DNA from: Betaproteobacteria bacterium
Lineage (GTDB): Bacteria > Pseudomonadota > Gammaproteobacteria > Burkholderiales > SG8-41
Direction: 5' to 3'
DNA length: 64,000 nucleotides
Assembly (NCBI GenBank): GCA_016192825.1
Contig: JACPTK010000031.1
Location: 32,635-96,634, forward strand
The notes under the pieces are model-generated. The model ran no database searches. It had not been told where the DNA came from and worked only from the letters and a program-made list of their open reading frames with translations. Both the position numbers and the translations under genes were made by a program. Shown here piece by piece: positions 16,446 to 25,207 of the stretch. The stretch's first letter is position 1. Each line of letters starts with the position of its first letter.

Positions 16446-19400
16446 GCTTTCCCCCGCACTCTGGTCAACGCGCCGGCGAGATAACGGGCCATCACATCGC
16501 TCTCGTGGCCGGGTGTGTACCCCGTGCTCACCGGTTCCCACGCCCCCTTGCCGCCGCGCCCGCCGGGCTCGGCCTTCTCAATTCGCACCAGCGTTTCCTT
16601 CGGCACGGTGTTGACGGCGTGGTTGTCCACGTCGAAGCCGAAGACGAATTTCATGCTCCCTACCTTCTTGTGGAACAGGCTGTCCGTCTGGTGCATCGGC
16701 GGCGCCCACCCGCGCGTCACGCTCTGGTGCGAGCCGTAGCGGAAGTTCGACTGGTAGCCGGTATCCGCCGCCAGCGCCCGTCCGTCGGGCCGGGTTTCGT
16801 GGGCGAGGACGGTGCGCTCGGTCGCGATCCAAGCGCTGTGCTTGGTCATGACCACGCTGTATGGGTACGCGGGATTGTACTTCACCCGGGTGAGCAGCCG
16901 GAACGCCTTGTAGCGCGCGTCCCCCTGCTTCCAGCCGGCGTAGGGGCGGTCCGCCGGGTTGGCGTCGATGTAAATGTAGTCGCCGTCCTCGATGCCGAGA
17001 TCCTTTGCCGCCTGCGGGTTCATGTGGACCTGCCAGTCGCCGACGCCGGGCTGGCGCTTGTCCATGCGGTACGGGTCGCCGAAATTGGTGCTCCAGATCC
17101 AGTTCCAGTCCACCGTCGCCCACGACGAGTGGGTGGTGTGCCGGCTCTTCGGGGTCATGCAGAAGAAGCGGAAGCCCTGCTCCCACAGCGGGTTCTTGGT
17201 CTTCTTGACCTCCTGCCACGCCAGCTTGTTGTTCGCGACGGCGCGCAAGTCCGCGTCGAGCAGCTTCTCCTGCAGCATCTTCGGGGTGATCCCGTAGTTC
17301 TTCGGCCGGATATAGGGGCTGGTCGAGACGATGACGCTCGGCAGGTAGGGCGTCGCTTCCGGGGCCTCGCGGTGCACCACGAGGTTCTCGCCATACTCGA
17401 TCGCCTCGGGAATGTCGGTGTAGGCATTGAGCCGGCCGGTATCCGTGTAGAACGGGATGCTGTCGTGCACCTGCTCGTAGAAGGCCACCCGGGGATAGGT
17501 GCGGAACAGCATCAGGGCGGCGCCCGGCTCGCCGTATTTGCCGGCCATGATGTCGGCAACCGTGTAGCCTTGAGTGGTCGTGGAATTGTCGAGCACCCGC
17601 TGAATGTAGACTTCCGGCTTGCCTTCGAGCATGAATTTCCAGTGATCGCGGAAGCGCTTGTCGCCGGTGAGCTTGGCGAGCTTCTCCGCGACCAGCGCGA
17701 AGATCATGCCGTCGTCCTTGGAGTCGTAGAGCGGCTTGATTCCGTCCCCGCCCCAGATCTGCAGGAACGGATTGGAGCACGAGACGCCGCACTCGAGGGT
17801 CTGGAACTCGAGCCAGGTGTTGGCCGGTAGGACGACATCGGAGTACTCGGCGGAGCCGGTCCATTCCACCTGCTGGTCGATGATCAGGTCGATCTTCGGG
17901 TTGACATTCACCAGCAGGTGGTAAATCCACTTCGCCTGGTTCAGCAGGTTCGCGTTGTTGTACCACATCACCTTGGTGGGGCTCGGCATGTGGGTCTTGC
18001 CGGTGAATACCTTGCGCCCCGCCCCCGGGGTGTCGACGATGAGCGGCCGCTCGCCGAATCCCCAGTAGCTCATCTCTTCGCCGTGCTCCAGCTCCCGGAT
18101 GTTCTCCGGCCGGATCTTGCCGCGCGGATCGAGCACCTGGTTGAACGGATCCTCCTGCACATAGGCGCCGCCGACACCGGGACCGGACCAGGCGGACCCC
18201 TGGAACAGGGCGCCCTTGTAGTTGCCGGCCCAGGTGTGCGCGCCCGAGCCGGGGATGCCGATGCTCCCGACCAGCATCAGCGGCAGGTAGACCGCGCGGT
18301 TGTGCAGGGTGGCGTGGAAGTAGTGGTTGATGCCCTCGCCGAAGTGGATCGCGATGGGATAGGCCTCACGCGGCTTGCCTTTGAAGTCCGGATCCCAGAA
18401 GCGCCGCCCGAAATCCTTCGCCAGCCGCTCGATCAGCTCCTTCGAGGCACCGCTGATGTCGCTCGCCGCATCGAGATCGTAATCGCGCAGGTGCGTCCGA
18501 TACATCTGCCACACGGTCATCGCCTCGACTTCGCCGCCGCTCGCGAGCTTCACCTTCCCCTGCCACCCGAGCTCGGGATCGACGTCCAGTTTGACGAGCC
18601 CGGCGCCTACGGCGTCGCGCGTGATCGGTTTCGGGCTGCCCGATTTGCGGTCGAAGACCACGAAATCGCCCACCCGCTCGCGCTGATCGCTGGTCATGCC
18701 CTGGATCCTGAAGCTCGGCCCGGCCGAGATGTCCTGGTTGCGGTAGCCTGCAAACATTTCCTGGGGCTTCAGGCGCTTCAGCGTGTCGGTGCGCACCAGG
18801 AGCGGAAAATCGGTGAACTGCTTGACAAAACCCTCGTCGCACCAGCCCTTGTCCATCAGGTATTTGGTGACGCCGAGAAAGATTGCCGTGTCGGAAAGGC
18901 CGGGGCGAACCGAAATCCAATAGTCGGCCTTCGTCGCGGTGGGGTTGTATTCCGGCGCGATGACCGCGATCCGTCCTCCGCGCTCCATGATCTCGGTGAG
19001 CCAGTGGGCCTCGGGCATCTTGTTCTCGATCAGGTTCTTGCCCACCTGCACGGTGAACTTGCTGAAGCGCAGGTCGTTCAGATCGATGTCGGAGGTCTGC
19101 AGCCCGTGCACGAACGGCTGCCCCGGCGCCTGGTCGCCGCGCCAGGTGTACTCCGACCACTCGCGCGCCCCCTTCGCCTTGTCCGGACCGACGCGCCGCA
19201 CGTGCGCGTCGAGGAGTCCCAGGAGGTTGGCCATGCGAAAAGTACCGAACTTGCCGACCACCCCGTGCGGTGGTAACGAACTGCCGAGCTTCATGGTGCG
19301 CGTCCCGGCGCCTTCCCAGTGCTCCAGCATTTCCTCGGCGTAGCGGTCTTTCTCGATCAGGCGCCGGCGGCCGTCATTGCCGCTGTAAGTGCGCGCGATT

Positions 19401-20002
19401 GCGATCAGCGCTTTGGCCACATAAGTGGTCGCGTCGTCCCACGAGAGGCGGACAAACTTGTCGGTGCCCCTGGAATCGAATTTGTACTGGGTGCGCAGCG
19501 TGGGATCGTCGGACAAGGACGGGAAGCCGGCGTCGGCCCACTGTTTCCAACCTTCGCGGATCATCGGGCCCTTGGCGCGATAGGGCCCGTAGACGCGCCG
19601 GTGCATGGTGTAACCCTTGAGGCACATGCGCGGATTCCAGGCGTAGGTGGCCTGATTGCCGTACAGGTCCTTGTACTTGTGGTGATCGTAGTTCTGCTCT
19701 GCGCGTATCACCACGCCGTTGCGCACGAAGGCGCGCACGCGGCACATGTGGGTGTCGTTGGGCGCGCAGATGTAGGTGAAGGTGCGATCGTAGCGGTACT
19801 GGTCGTGATAGACCTTTTCCCAGTCGCGGTCGGGATAATGTTCCAGCGGGTTGCCGACGCCCGCCGCAGGAACAAGGTTGCGGGCGGCAAAAACGGGTTC
19901 GGCGTCGAGCCCGGGCAGCACGCCACCCGCTGCGGCCGCGCCGACCGCGACCGCGCTGGCGCGTTCGAGAAACTGCCTGCGCGTGATCTTTTCTCCGGCC
20001 AT
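16442..20002 (-). CDS. nxrA: Nitrite oxidoreductase-type alpha subunit (NxrA), Tat-exported
   Basis: Molybdopterin catalytic subunit expected to interconvert nitrite and nitrate in the periplasm. 1186 aa. Twin-arginine signal TRRQFLERA with cleavage near PVFA/A. The FS0 cluster region reads YICAPNDTHMCRV (Cys79, His85, Cys87) and PRMCLKG (Cys127), the pattern of Nitrospira/anammox/Nitrotoga NxrA and unlike Nar[30 protein letters not shown] and TKADYWISVRPG are further NXR-group segments. ATG at 20000-20002 has an AAAGGTG ribosome site; a TTG five codons upstream is possible. The direction of catalysis cannot be read from sequence; related enzymes include periplasmic nitrate reductases. Confidence 0.85.
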   Translation of the reverse strand: MAGEKITRRQFLERASAVAVGAAAAGGVLPGLDAEPVFAARNLVPAAGVGNPLEHYPDRDWEKVYHDQYRYDRTFTYICAPNDTHMCRVRAFVRNGVVIRAEQNYDHHKYKDLYGNQATYAWNPRMCLKGYTMHRRVYGPYRAKGPMIREGWKQWADAGFPSLSDDPTLRTQYKFDSRGTDKFVRLSWDDATTYVAKALIAIARTYSGNDGRRRLIEKDRYAEEMLEHWEGAGTRTMKLGSSLPPHGVVGKFGTFRMANLLGLLDAHVRRVGPDKAKGAREWSEYTWRGDQAPGQPFVHGLQTSDIDLNDLRFSKFTVQVGKNLIENKMPEAHWLTEIMERGGRIAVIAPEYNPTATKADYWISVRPGLSDTAIFLGVTKYLMDKGWCDEGFVKQFTDFPLLVRTDTLKRLKPQEMFAGYRNQDISAGPSFRIQGMTSDQRERVGDFVVFDRKSGSPKPITRDAVGAGLVKLDVDPELGWQGKVKLASGGEVEAMTVWQMYRTHLRDYDLDAASDISGASKELIERLAKDFGRRFWDPDFKGKPREAYPIAIHFGEGINHYFHATLHNRAVYLPLMLVGSIGIPGSGAHTWAGNYKGALFQGSAWSGPGVGGAYVQEDPFNQVLDPRGKIRPENIRELEHGEEMSYWGFGERPLIVDTPGAGRKVFTGKTHMPSPTKVMWYNNANLLNQAKWIYHLLVNVNPKIDLIIDQQVEWTGSAEYSDVVLPANTWLEFQTLECGVSCSNPFLQIWGGDGIKPLYDSKDDGMIFALVAEKLAKLTGDKRFRDHWKFMLEGKPEVYIQRVLDNSTTTQGYTVADIMAGKYGEPGAALMLFRTYPRVAFYEQVHDSIPFYTDTGRLNAYTDIPEAIEYGENLVVHREAPEATPYLPSVIVSTSPYIRPKNYGITPKMLQEKLLDADLRAVANNKLAWQEVKKTKNPLWEQGFRFFCMTPKSRHTTHSSWATVDWNWIWSTNFGDPYRMDKRQPGVGDWQVHMNPQAAKDLGIEDGDYIYIDANPADRPYAGWKQGDARYKAFRLLTRVKYNPAYPYSVVMTKHSAWIATERTVLAHETRPDGRALAADTGYQSNFRYGSHQSVTRGWAPPMHQTDSLFHKKVGSMKFVFGFDVDNHAVNTVPKETLVRIEKAEPGGRGGKGAWEPVSTGYTPGHESDVMARYLAGALTRVRGKA

Positions 20003-20044
20003 TTCAGCACCTTTCAAATTCGTACCGTATTGACCCTTGCGAAT

Positions 20045-20815
20045 TCATTTGCGCGGCTCATGGCCCGTCGCGCGGTACAGATACATGATCACTTCCCACG
20101 CTTCCTCCGTCGTGAAATCATAGCTGTGCAACGTCGACGCTTCGGGGTCATCGGCGGGCGTCGTCCAGCGCGGCATTGGGCTGTTGAACTGGTTCTGGAT
20201 GCCGCCCACGGTGAGTCGCCAATAGACGTACGGCAAAGTCAGTTGGGCGATCGTGCCGGCGTCCTGGAAATTGGCCGGGCGAATGGGGTAGCGAAAGCCT
20301 TCGGCCGCGGGTCCCGTCCCATCGAGTTTCTCGCCGTGGCACACGGCGCAATTTGCCTCGTAGAGCACCTTGCCCTTCGCGATCGCTTCCGGGCTCCATT
20401 TCGCAGGCTCTGCCACCCAATCGGGCACCTTGATGCTGCCCAGGATCTCTTCGCCGACGGTGGGATGGCGCTGGAAGATCTCCACCGGCGGCGCGTACGT
20501 CGGGCGCAGGGTGTCATACACCCACCATCCCATCGAAAGCGGTATGACTGCCAGCAGGACCCAGCGCTGTGCCCGTGTCGCAGTCGGCTCGCCCTCGGGC
20601 TCGGAGAGGAAGAACTCGTTGAACTCGCGGATGCGATGGTCGGTGAGAGTGATGTGGATGATGATTCCCGCCATCACAAAACCCATGTAAAGCACAATGA
20701 CGCTGCCCGGGATCACGGGACGCGCGAGCTTCAACAACAGGAATATCCCGGCCAGCACCAGGAATACACGGCTTGGGAGCGGCAGGTGAGGCAGGCGAAA
20801 GTCGCGGAGCTTCAT
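20045..20815 (-). CDS. Membrane-anchored monoheme cytochrome c
   Basis: 256 aa. Two or three N-terminal hydrophobic segments (residues about 17-58 and 86-102) are followed by a periplasmic cytochrome c domain with heme motif CAVCH near residue 175 and a probable Met ligand in NSPMPRW. Likely electron carrier between NXR and the membrane chain. The ATG overlaps the stop of the diheme cytochrome by 4 bases, and nxrA follows 42 bases downstream. Confidence 0.88.
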   Translation of the reverse strand: MKLRDFRLPHLPLPSRVFLVLAGIFLLLKLARPVIPGSVIVLYMGFVMAGIIIHITLTDHRIREFNEFFLSEPEGEPTATRAQRWVLLAVIPLSMGWWVYDTLRPTYAPPVEIFQRHPTVGEEILGSIKVPDWVAEPAKWSPEAIAKGKVLYEANCAVCHGEKLDGTGPAAEGFRYPIRPANFQDAGTIAQLTLPYVYWRLTVGGIQNQFNSPMPRWTTPADDPEASTLHSYDFTTEEAWEVIMYLYRATGHEPRK

Positions 20816-21651
20816 GGCTGCTTGCCTTGCGCGGCGAGATAGCGCACGAGGGCGTCGAGTTGCGCCGCGTTCATCCGGGTTCCGTAATCCTGCGGCATGA
20901 CGCCGCTCGGAACGCCTTTCTTCTCGTAAGCTTTCGGATTCACGATTGATTCCATGAGGAACGCTTCGAAGCTCATCTTCCGTTCAGCGGCCGCCTGCTT
21001 CAGGCTGGGCGCATCCAATGCAGGTCCGACTTTCGTTTCACCGGCCTTCAGGCTATGACAGGCGTCGCAGCCGAGAGAAGCAAACAGTGCAGCCGGGTCG
21101 GCGGCCTGCGCGCCGACGGCGGCCGGTTTGGCGCTGGGTGAAGCGCTCTTCACGCTCGTTGGCTTGGCAACATCGCCCACCTTCACCGTGGGCGTTTTCC
21201 CGAGCGACTGAAGATAGGCGATCACCGCCACCACTTCTTCGTAACCGAGTGCGGCAGGCGCCCCGGTCGAAGACGGCATGATGTTGGCGTAACCTTCGAC
21301 CAGATAAGCGCCCGGCTCGTAGAGCGCCTGTGCCAGGTAGTCCACCAGATTTTCGGGTCCGCCTTTTACGCCCTGGGCTCGGCGCGAAGCGATTCCGGCA
21401 AGATTGGGACCGCGGCCCCCGCCTTTGACGCCTGCACCCGGCTCGATGGTGTGGCACGCGAGACAGCCGCGCTGGCGCACGATCGTCTGGCCGATTTGCG
21501 CCAGCTCCGCCGGGGTGAGCGCGGTGCTGATCTGCTGTTTTTGCGGCGGCTGCCAGCGTGTCTGCGGAATCCAGTTGGCAAACCAGACGAAGAAACCGAT
21601 GACGACGAACGCCGGGATCAGCGGCGTCACGTACGGAGCGATCCGGTTCAC
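20812..21651 (-). CDS. Diheme cytochrome c
   Basis: 279 aa with an N-terminal membrane anchor (residues 5-28) and two cytochrome c domains: CLACH near residue 63 with Met in NIMPSS, and CDACH near residue 195 with Met in GVMPQDYG, joined by a Pro/Ser/Ala linker. The GTG start overlaps the stop of the bd-like gene (GTGA), so the long upstream frame through that gene was rejected. Probably accepts electrons from NXR and delivers them to the neighbouring bd-like protein or to an oxidase elsewhere. Confidence 0.86.
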   Translation of the reverse strand: MNRIAPYVTPLIPAFVVIGFFVWFANWIPQTRWQPPQKQQISTALTPAELAQIGQTIVRQRGCLACHTIEPGAGVKGGGRGPNLAGIASRRAQGVKGGPENLVDYLAQALYEPGAYLVEGYANIMPSSTGAPAALGYEEVVAVIAYLQSLGKTPTVKVGDVAKPTSVKSASPSAKPAAVGAQAADPAALFASLGCDACHSLKAGETKVGPALDAPSLKQAAAERKMSFEAFLMESIVNPKAYEKKGVPSGVMPQDYGTRMNAAQLDALVRYLAAQGKQP

Positions 21652-23450
21652 GCTCTTCCTCCGTGCGTCAACGCCTCCGGCGAATGCGTGTCCCCACCGG
21701 ATTCGCTGGCAGGTCCTCTTGCAAGCCCGGAGATCGAGAAAGCAAGTGCGAGCAGGACAAAGAAGATCAAGGTGATCGCCGTGATGATCACCGCCACCTC
21801 GCCAAGGCTGGGCAGCCCCGCGCCGGCCGAGGTGTCCTGCATGATGCCGAAGACGTGCCAGTTCAAGCGCGCACCGCTGCGCGCATAACCCATGAGGGCC
21901 ATCAGCCAGACGATGACGAAAGCGAGCATGATGAGGACATACTGACCGCGCCGTGGCAGCGTGCCCCAGCGCACCTCCGCCACCGTCCTCGCGCCGCGCA
22001 GCAGGAACAGGTCCAGGGCGAACGTCGCCACGATCCCGATGATGAGGACGATGATCTGCCAGATCGAAGTCTTGATCCGCACTTCCGCGGGGGCGAAATA
22101 CCCGTACACGCCGAGCGCCGTGATCGCCAGCGCGGTGAGGCCGACCGCGCTCCACTGGACGAGGGTGCCGGTCCGATGCCAGGACACGACCGGCACGCGC
22201 CCGGCGCGGCGGTAAAGCAGGTAGCTCGCGTAGAGGACCACCAGCACCAGCGTGACGGCGATCATCTTTGGCGCCATCACGCCGAGCGCGCCGAGGACCG
22301 GATGGAAGCCGCCGGTCGATTCCTCGATCGACGCGGCCATGGTATGGGGTGTCGCCCAGACGATGAAGCCGCTGATCAGCAGCCCATTGAACAGCGGGCT
22401 CCAGCGCTGCTCGGCCTCGGAGCCTGGGATGCGCAGCAGTCCAAGCCAGGAATAATAAGCGGCGCCGATGAACAGCACCGCGATCACGATCGCCTGGATG
22501 ATGAACAGCCACGACAGCACCCCGCCCATGAGCGTCACGCCGTAGGTCGCGGAGAAGGCGAACAGCTCGAAGCCGAAGTAGTAGCCGGCGAACGGCAGAA
22601 ACAGCATGGTGAAGAGGGCGATGAGATTGCCGGTGTATCCCATCCAGTCATAGAGTGCCTTGTCCTGCGGTGTCTTCGCCATCAGGAAGCGGTACGCCGC
22701 GTACGCGGAGCACAACAGTGCGCCGAACGTGATATTGGCGACTAAGCGGTGGATGTTGAGCGGCATCCACCCCGGATTCCACACCGCGTCGTAGAGACTG
22801 AGGAGATGGCCCTGCTGGTCGACGCCGGCGGGCGTCATCATGAAGGTTGCCCAGGCGTCCGCGATGAACATCACGATCGTGCCGAAGATGTTGAGCAGCA
22901 GTCCGAGCCACAGGTGCAGCCACTTGCGCTCGCCCTGCAACCGGTCCCAGGCGTAGTACCAGAAGTACAGGCAGAGCGTTTCAGCCAGGAAGAATAGGGG
23001 ATAGATGACGAACGTCGGACCGAAGATCCCGGTGAGATAGCCCATGAACCTGGGGTACGCGGTGAACAGCAGGAATCCGAGCAGGGCGCCGGTGATCGCG
23101 GTGAGCGAATAGGCCGCGGGTAACAGCCGCGCCATTTCATGCGCCAGCCAGTCGTAGCGCCCCGCTTCCTGCGCATCGCCGTGCCTGGTGGCGCGCCAGC
23201 CGAGATACTCGATGAACAGCGCGAACATCGGCACCGCCAGCACGAATGCGGCGAACATGAGATGCAGCTGTGCCGCGATCCAGGCCGCGAGACGGCTGTC
23301 GATGCCCGCGACCGCCGGGTATTCCGAGCCGGGCGCAAGCCCCTGTGAGTAAGCGCTCTGGACGGCGGCGAACAAGCAACCCGCCGCCAGGATTCTGGCG
23401 ACTCCTCCAACCCGTGCTGGCGTGGTCTTTGTTCCCGCTTGCCCCGTCAT
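21648..23450 (-). CDS. CydA-like cytochrome bd-type oxidase subunit I homologue
   Basis: Polytopic protein of about 600 aa. After a signal-like first segment come about 14 hydrophobic helices. Conserved His residues of the CydA fold are present: AQLHLMFAAFVLAVPMF early and NIHRLVANITFGALL in the middle. No CydB partner follows; two cytochromes c follow instead, an arrangement reminiscent of the bd-like putative oxidase of Nitrospira. It may take electrons from cytochrome c rather than quinol (inference). The start is uncertain: the frame is open to 23573, and ATGs exist at 23546, 23537 and 23450; the last gives the cleanest signal-like N-terminus (MTGQAGTKTTPARVGG). Confidence 0.8.
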   Translation of the reverse strand: MTGQAGTKTTPARVGGVARILAAGCLFAAVQSAYSQGLAPGSEYPAVAGIDSRLAAWIAAQLHLMFAAFVLAVPMFALFIEYLGWRATRHGDAQEAGRYDWLAHEMARLLPAAYSLTAITGALLGFLLFTAYPRFMGYLTGIFGPTFVIYPLFFLAETLCLYFWYYAWDRLQGERKWLHLWLGLLLNIFGTIVMFIADAWATFMMTPAGVDQQGHLLSLYDAVWNPGWMPLNIHRLVANITFGALLCSAYAAYRFLMAKTPQDKALYDWMGYTGNLIALFTMLFLPFAGYYFGFELFAFSATYGVTLMGGVLSWLFIIQAIVIAVLFIGAAYYSWLGLLRIPGSEAEQRWSPLFNGLLISGFIVWATPHTMAASIEESTGGFHPVLGALGVMAPKMIAVTLVLVVLYASYLLYRRAGRVPVVSWHRTGTLVQWSAVGLTALAITALGVYGYFAPAEVRIKTSIWQIIVLIIGIVATFALDLFLLRGARTVAEVRWGTLPRRGQYVLIMLAFVIVWLMALMGYARSGARLNWHVFGIMQDTSAGAGLPSLGEVAVIITAITLIFFVLLALAFSISGLARGPASESGGDTHSPEALTHGGRA

Positions 23451-23675
23451 TTTCGTCTGCGGATGGCCCGACTGCCCGGACCACAGCAACAATCGCACCA
23501 ACCGCGCGCGCCTTCGCCGCCCGAACCGATTGGTCATGAAAACCATGGAGTAACAATGAATTCGTGCGGGCAACGCAGTACGGCACGCGATTTCAGAATT
23601 GAACGATCTGTTTCATCGCCGCCCGCATATTGCGCAGTGGCTGAAAGGATCGTTCACTCGTGCTGCAATGTTTTT

Positions 23676-23691
23676 TGCTGCAGGGGTGCCA
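23676..23691 (-). promoter_or_regulatory. Candidate sigma-54 -24/-12 element for the NXR operon
   Basis: Minus-strand TGGCACCCCTGCAGCA keeps the GG and GC dinucleotides 10 bases apart and the TGGCAC box of the sigma-54 consensus, with one mismatch in the YTGC half. It lies about 105 bases upstream of the widest start of the bd-like gene. Supported by a nearby NtrC-type regulator with GAFTGA. Confidence 0.4.
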
Positions 23692-23744
23692 GAGCCGCTG
23701 TCAATTCCTTGATCTTGCGGTTTATCCGTTCGGGCCGAAGGAGC

Positions 23745-23760
23745 TGGCATGGTTTCTGCG
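23745..23760 (+). promoter_or_regulatory. Candidate sigma-54 -24/-12 element for the usp operon
   Basis: TGGCATGGTTTCTGCG matches TGGCAYR-N4-YTGC with correct GG/GC spacing. Predicted transcript start near 23771, about 70 bases before the chosen universal-stress-protein ATG. Confidence 0.45.
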
Positions 23761-23839
23761 ACCTTCGCGAGATACGGCGCCGACCCGAAGACATGGCGCA
23801 CCGCGGCGCCGCAACAGCGCCAACATCGCGGAGATGGAG

Positions 23840-25207
23840 ATGGAAGGAAGCAGCTCGGTAGACACACGTATTGGAGAGCGCGGCGCACCGCGCGTGAGCG
23901 TGGGGAAAGCCGGCGTCGGCCGCGAGCCGCGATTGCCCTACCGGTCGATCCTGATGGCGGTGGACTGCTCCGATCATTCCAATCGCGGCGTCAGCGAGAC
24001 TTTAGCTCTGGCGGGACTCGCCGACGCGGGGGTCACCGCGATCCACGTGTATGCGGCGCGGATGCACGACATGCGCTTTCGCCAGATGGAAGGCGGGCTG
24101 CCGGAACGATACCGGCAGCAGGAAGCGCTCGAGCAGCAGCGGGATATTCACAACGAGCTCATTACGCGCGGCCTCACCCTGATCTCCGAGTCCTACCTGG
24201 AGGCGGCGGCGCGCGCCTGCCGCGAAGCATCGATACCTTTCACGCCCTGCACCGCGGAGGGCAAGAACTACCGGGAGCTCGCCAGGGAGACCAACAGCGG
24301 GCGGCACGATCTGCTCGTGATCGGCGCCGAGGGCCTGGGCGCCGGTCCGGGGAGCGGTCTGGGCACGGTCTGCGAGCGCGTGATGCGCCGCGCCACGATC
24401 GATACGCTGGTGATCAAGGACCCGAAGCGTCGCCTTGCCGAAGGGCCAATCGTCGTGGCGATCGACGGCTCGGATCACTCTTTTGGCGGCCTGACGACGG
24501 CGCTCGTTTTGGCGCAAAGCTGGGGGGTCCCGTTACAGGTGGTGGCCGCCTACGATCCGCATTTCCATTACGTGGCGTTCAACCGCATCAGCCGCGTGCT
24601 CTCCGAAGAAGCGAGCCGCACGTTCCGTTTCAAGGAACAGGAACGGCTGCATGAGGAAATCATCGACGCCGGCCTGGCGAAGATCTACCGGGCACATCTC
24701 GACATCGCGCGATCCATCGCCGCGGAAAGCGGCGCGACGATCGAAACCCTGCTCCTCGACGGCAAGCCCCACGCCGCAATCGAGAAGCATCTGCGCGCGG
24801 TGCAGCCCTCGCTGCTGGTGGTCGGTGCGCTCGGCATCCATGCCGACGCCGATCTCGACATTGGGGGCAACGCCGAGCGCCTGCTGCGCAACGTCGACTG
24901 CGCGGTTCTGTTGAGCCGACGCTCCCACCGGCCGCGGATCGATACGGTGGCCGCCGTGACCACCATCTGGACGGACGAGGCCGAGCGGCGCATGGAGCGG
25001 GTGCCGGAGTTTGCGCGAAAGATGGCGCGCATGGCGATCCTTCAATACGCCCAGGAGCGGGGCCACACCATGATCACCGAGAATATCGTGGAGGAAGCGA
25101 CCGCACGGCTTTGTCCCGGCCACGCGCCAAAGGCGACCGGGGCAGGAAACAAAGCTGGTGATGCAGGCGCCGGTAACGAAGACCCGGGCGCGAGCGACCA
25201 GCGATGA
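23840..25207 (+). CDS. Tandem universal stress protein with C-terminal PCP_red-like domain
   Basis: 455 aa. Two UspA-type domains: the first begins YRSILMAVDCSDHSN and ends in DLLVIGAEGLGAG with a G-rich nucleotide loop; the second begins GPIVVAIDGSDHSFGGL and ends LLVVGALGIHAD. The C-terminus (DEAERRMERVPEFARKMARM and on) resembles the small PCP_red helical domain also present in the radical-SAM protein of the NXR operon. ATG at 23840 was preferred because a GGAG lies just upstream; the frame is open back to 23660 with unlikely composition. It overlaps hemG by 4 bases. Confidence 0.85.
   Translation: MEGSSSVDTRIGERGAPRVSVGKAGVGREPRLPYRSILMAVDCSDHSNRGVSETLALAGLADAGVTAIHVYAARMHDMRFRQMEGGLPERYRQQEALEQQRDIHNELITRGLTLISESYLEAAARACREASIPFTPCTAEGKNYRELARETNSGRHDLLVIGAEGLGAGPGSGLGTVCERVMRRATIDTLVIKDPKRRLAEGPIVVAIDGSDHSFGGLTTALVLAQSWGVPLQVVAAYDPHFHYVAFNRISRVLSEEASRTFRFKEQERLHEEIIDAGLAKIYRAHLDIARSIAAESGATIETLLLDGKPHAAIEKHLRAVQPSLLVVGALGIHADADLDIGGNAERLLRNVDCAVLLSRRSHRPRIDTVAAVTTIWTDEAERRMERVPEFARKMARMAILQYAQERGHTMITENIVEEATARLCPGHAPKATGAGNKAGDAGAGNEDPGASDQR

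Noticed and set aside
21652..22512. Extension of the diheme cytochrome frame upstream to 22512
   Set aside because: The extension is shadow of the bd-like gene; the GTG at 21651 overlapping its stop is the natural start.
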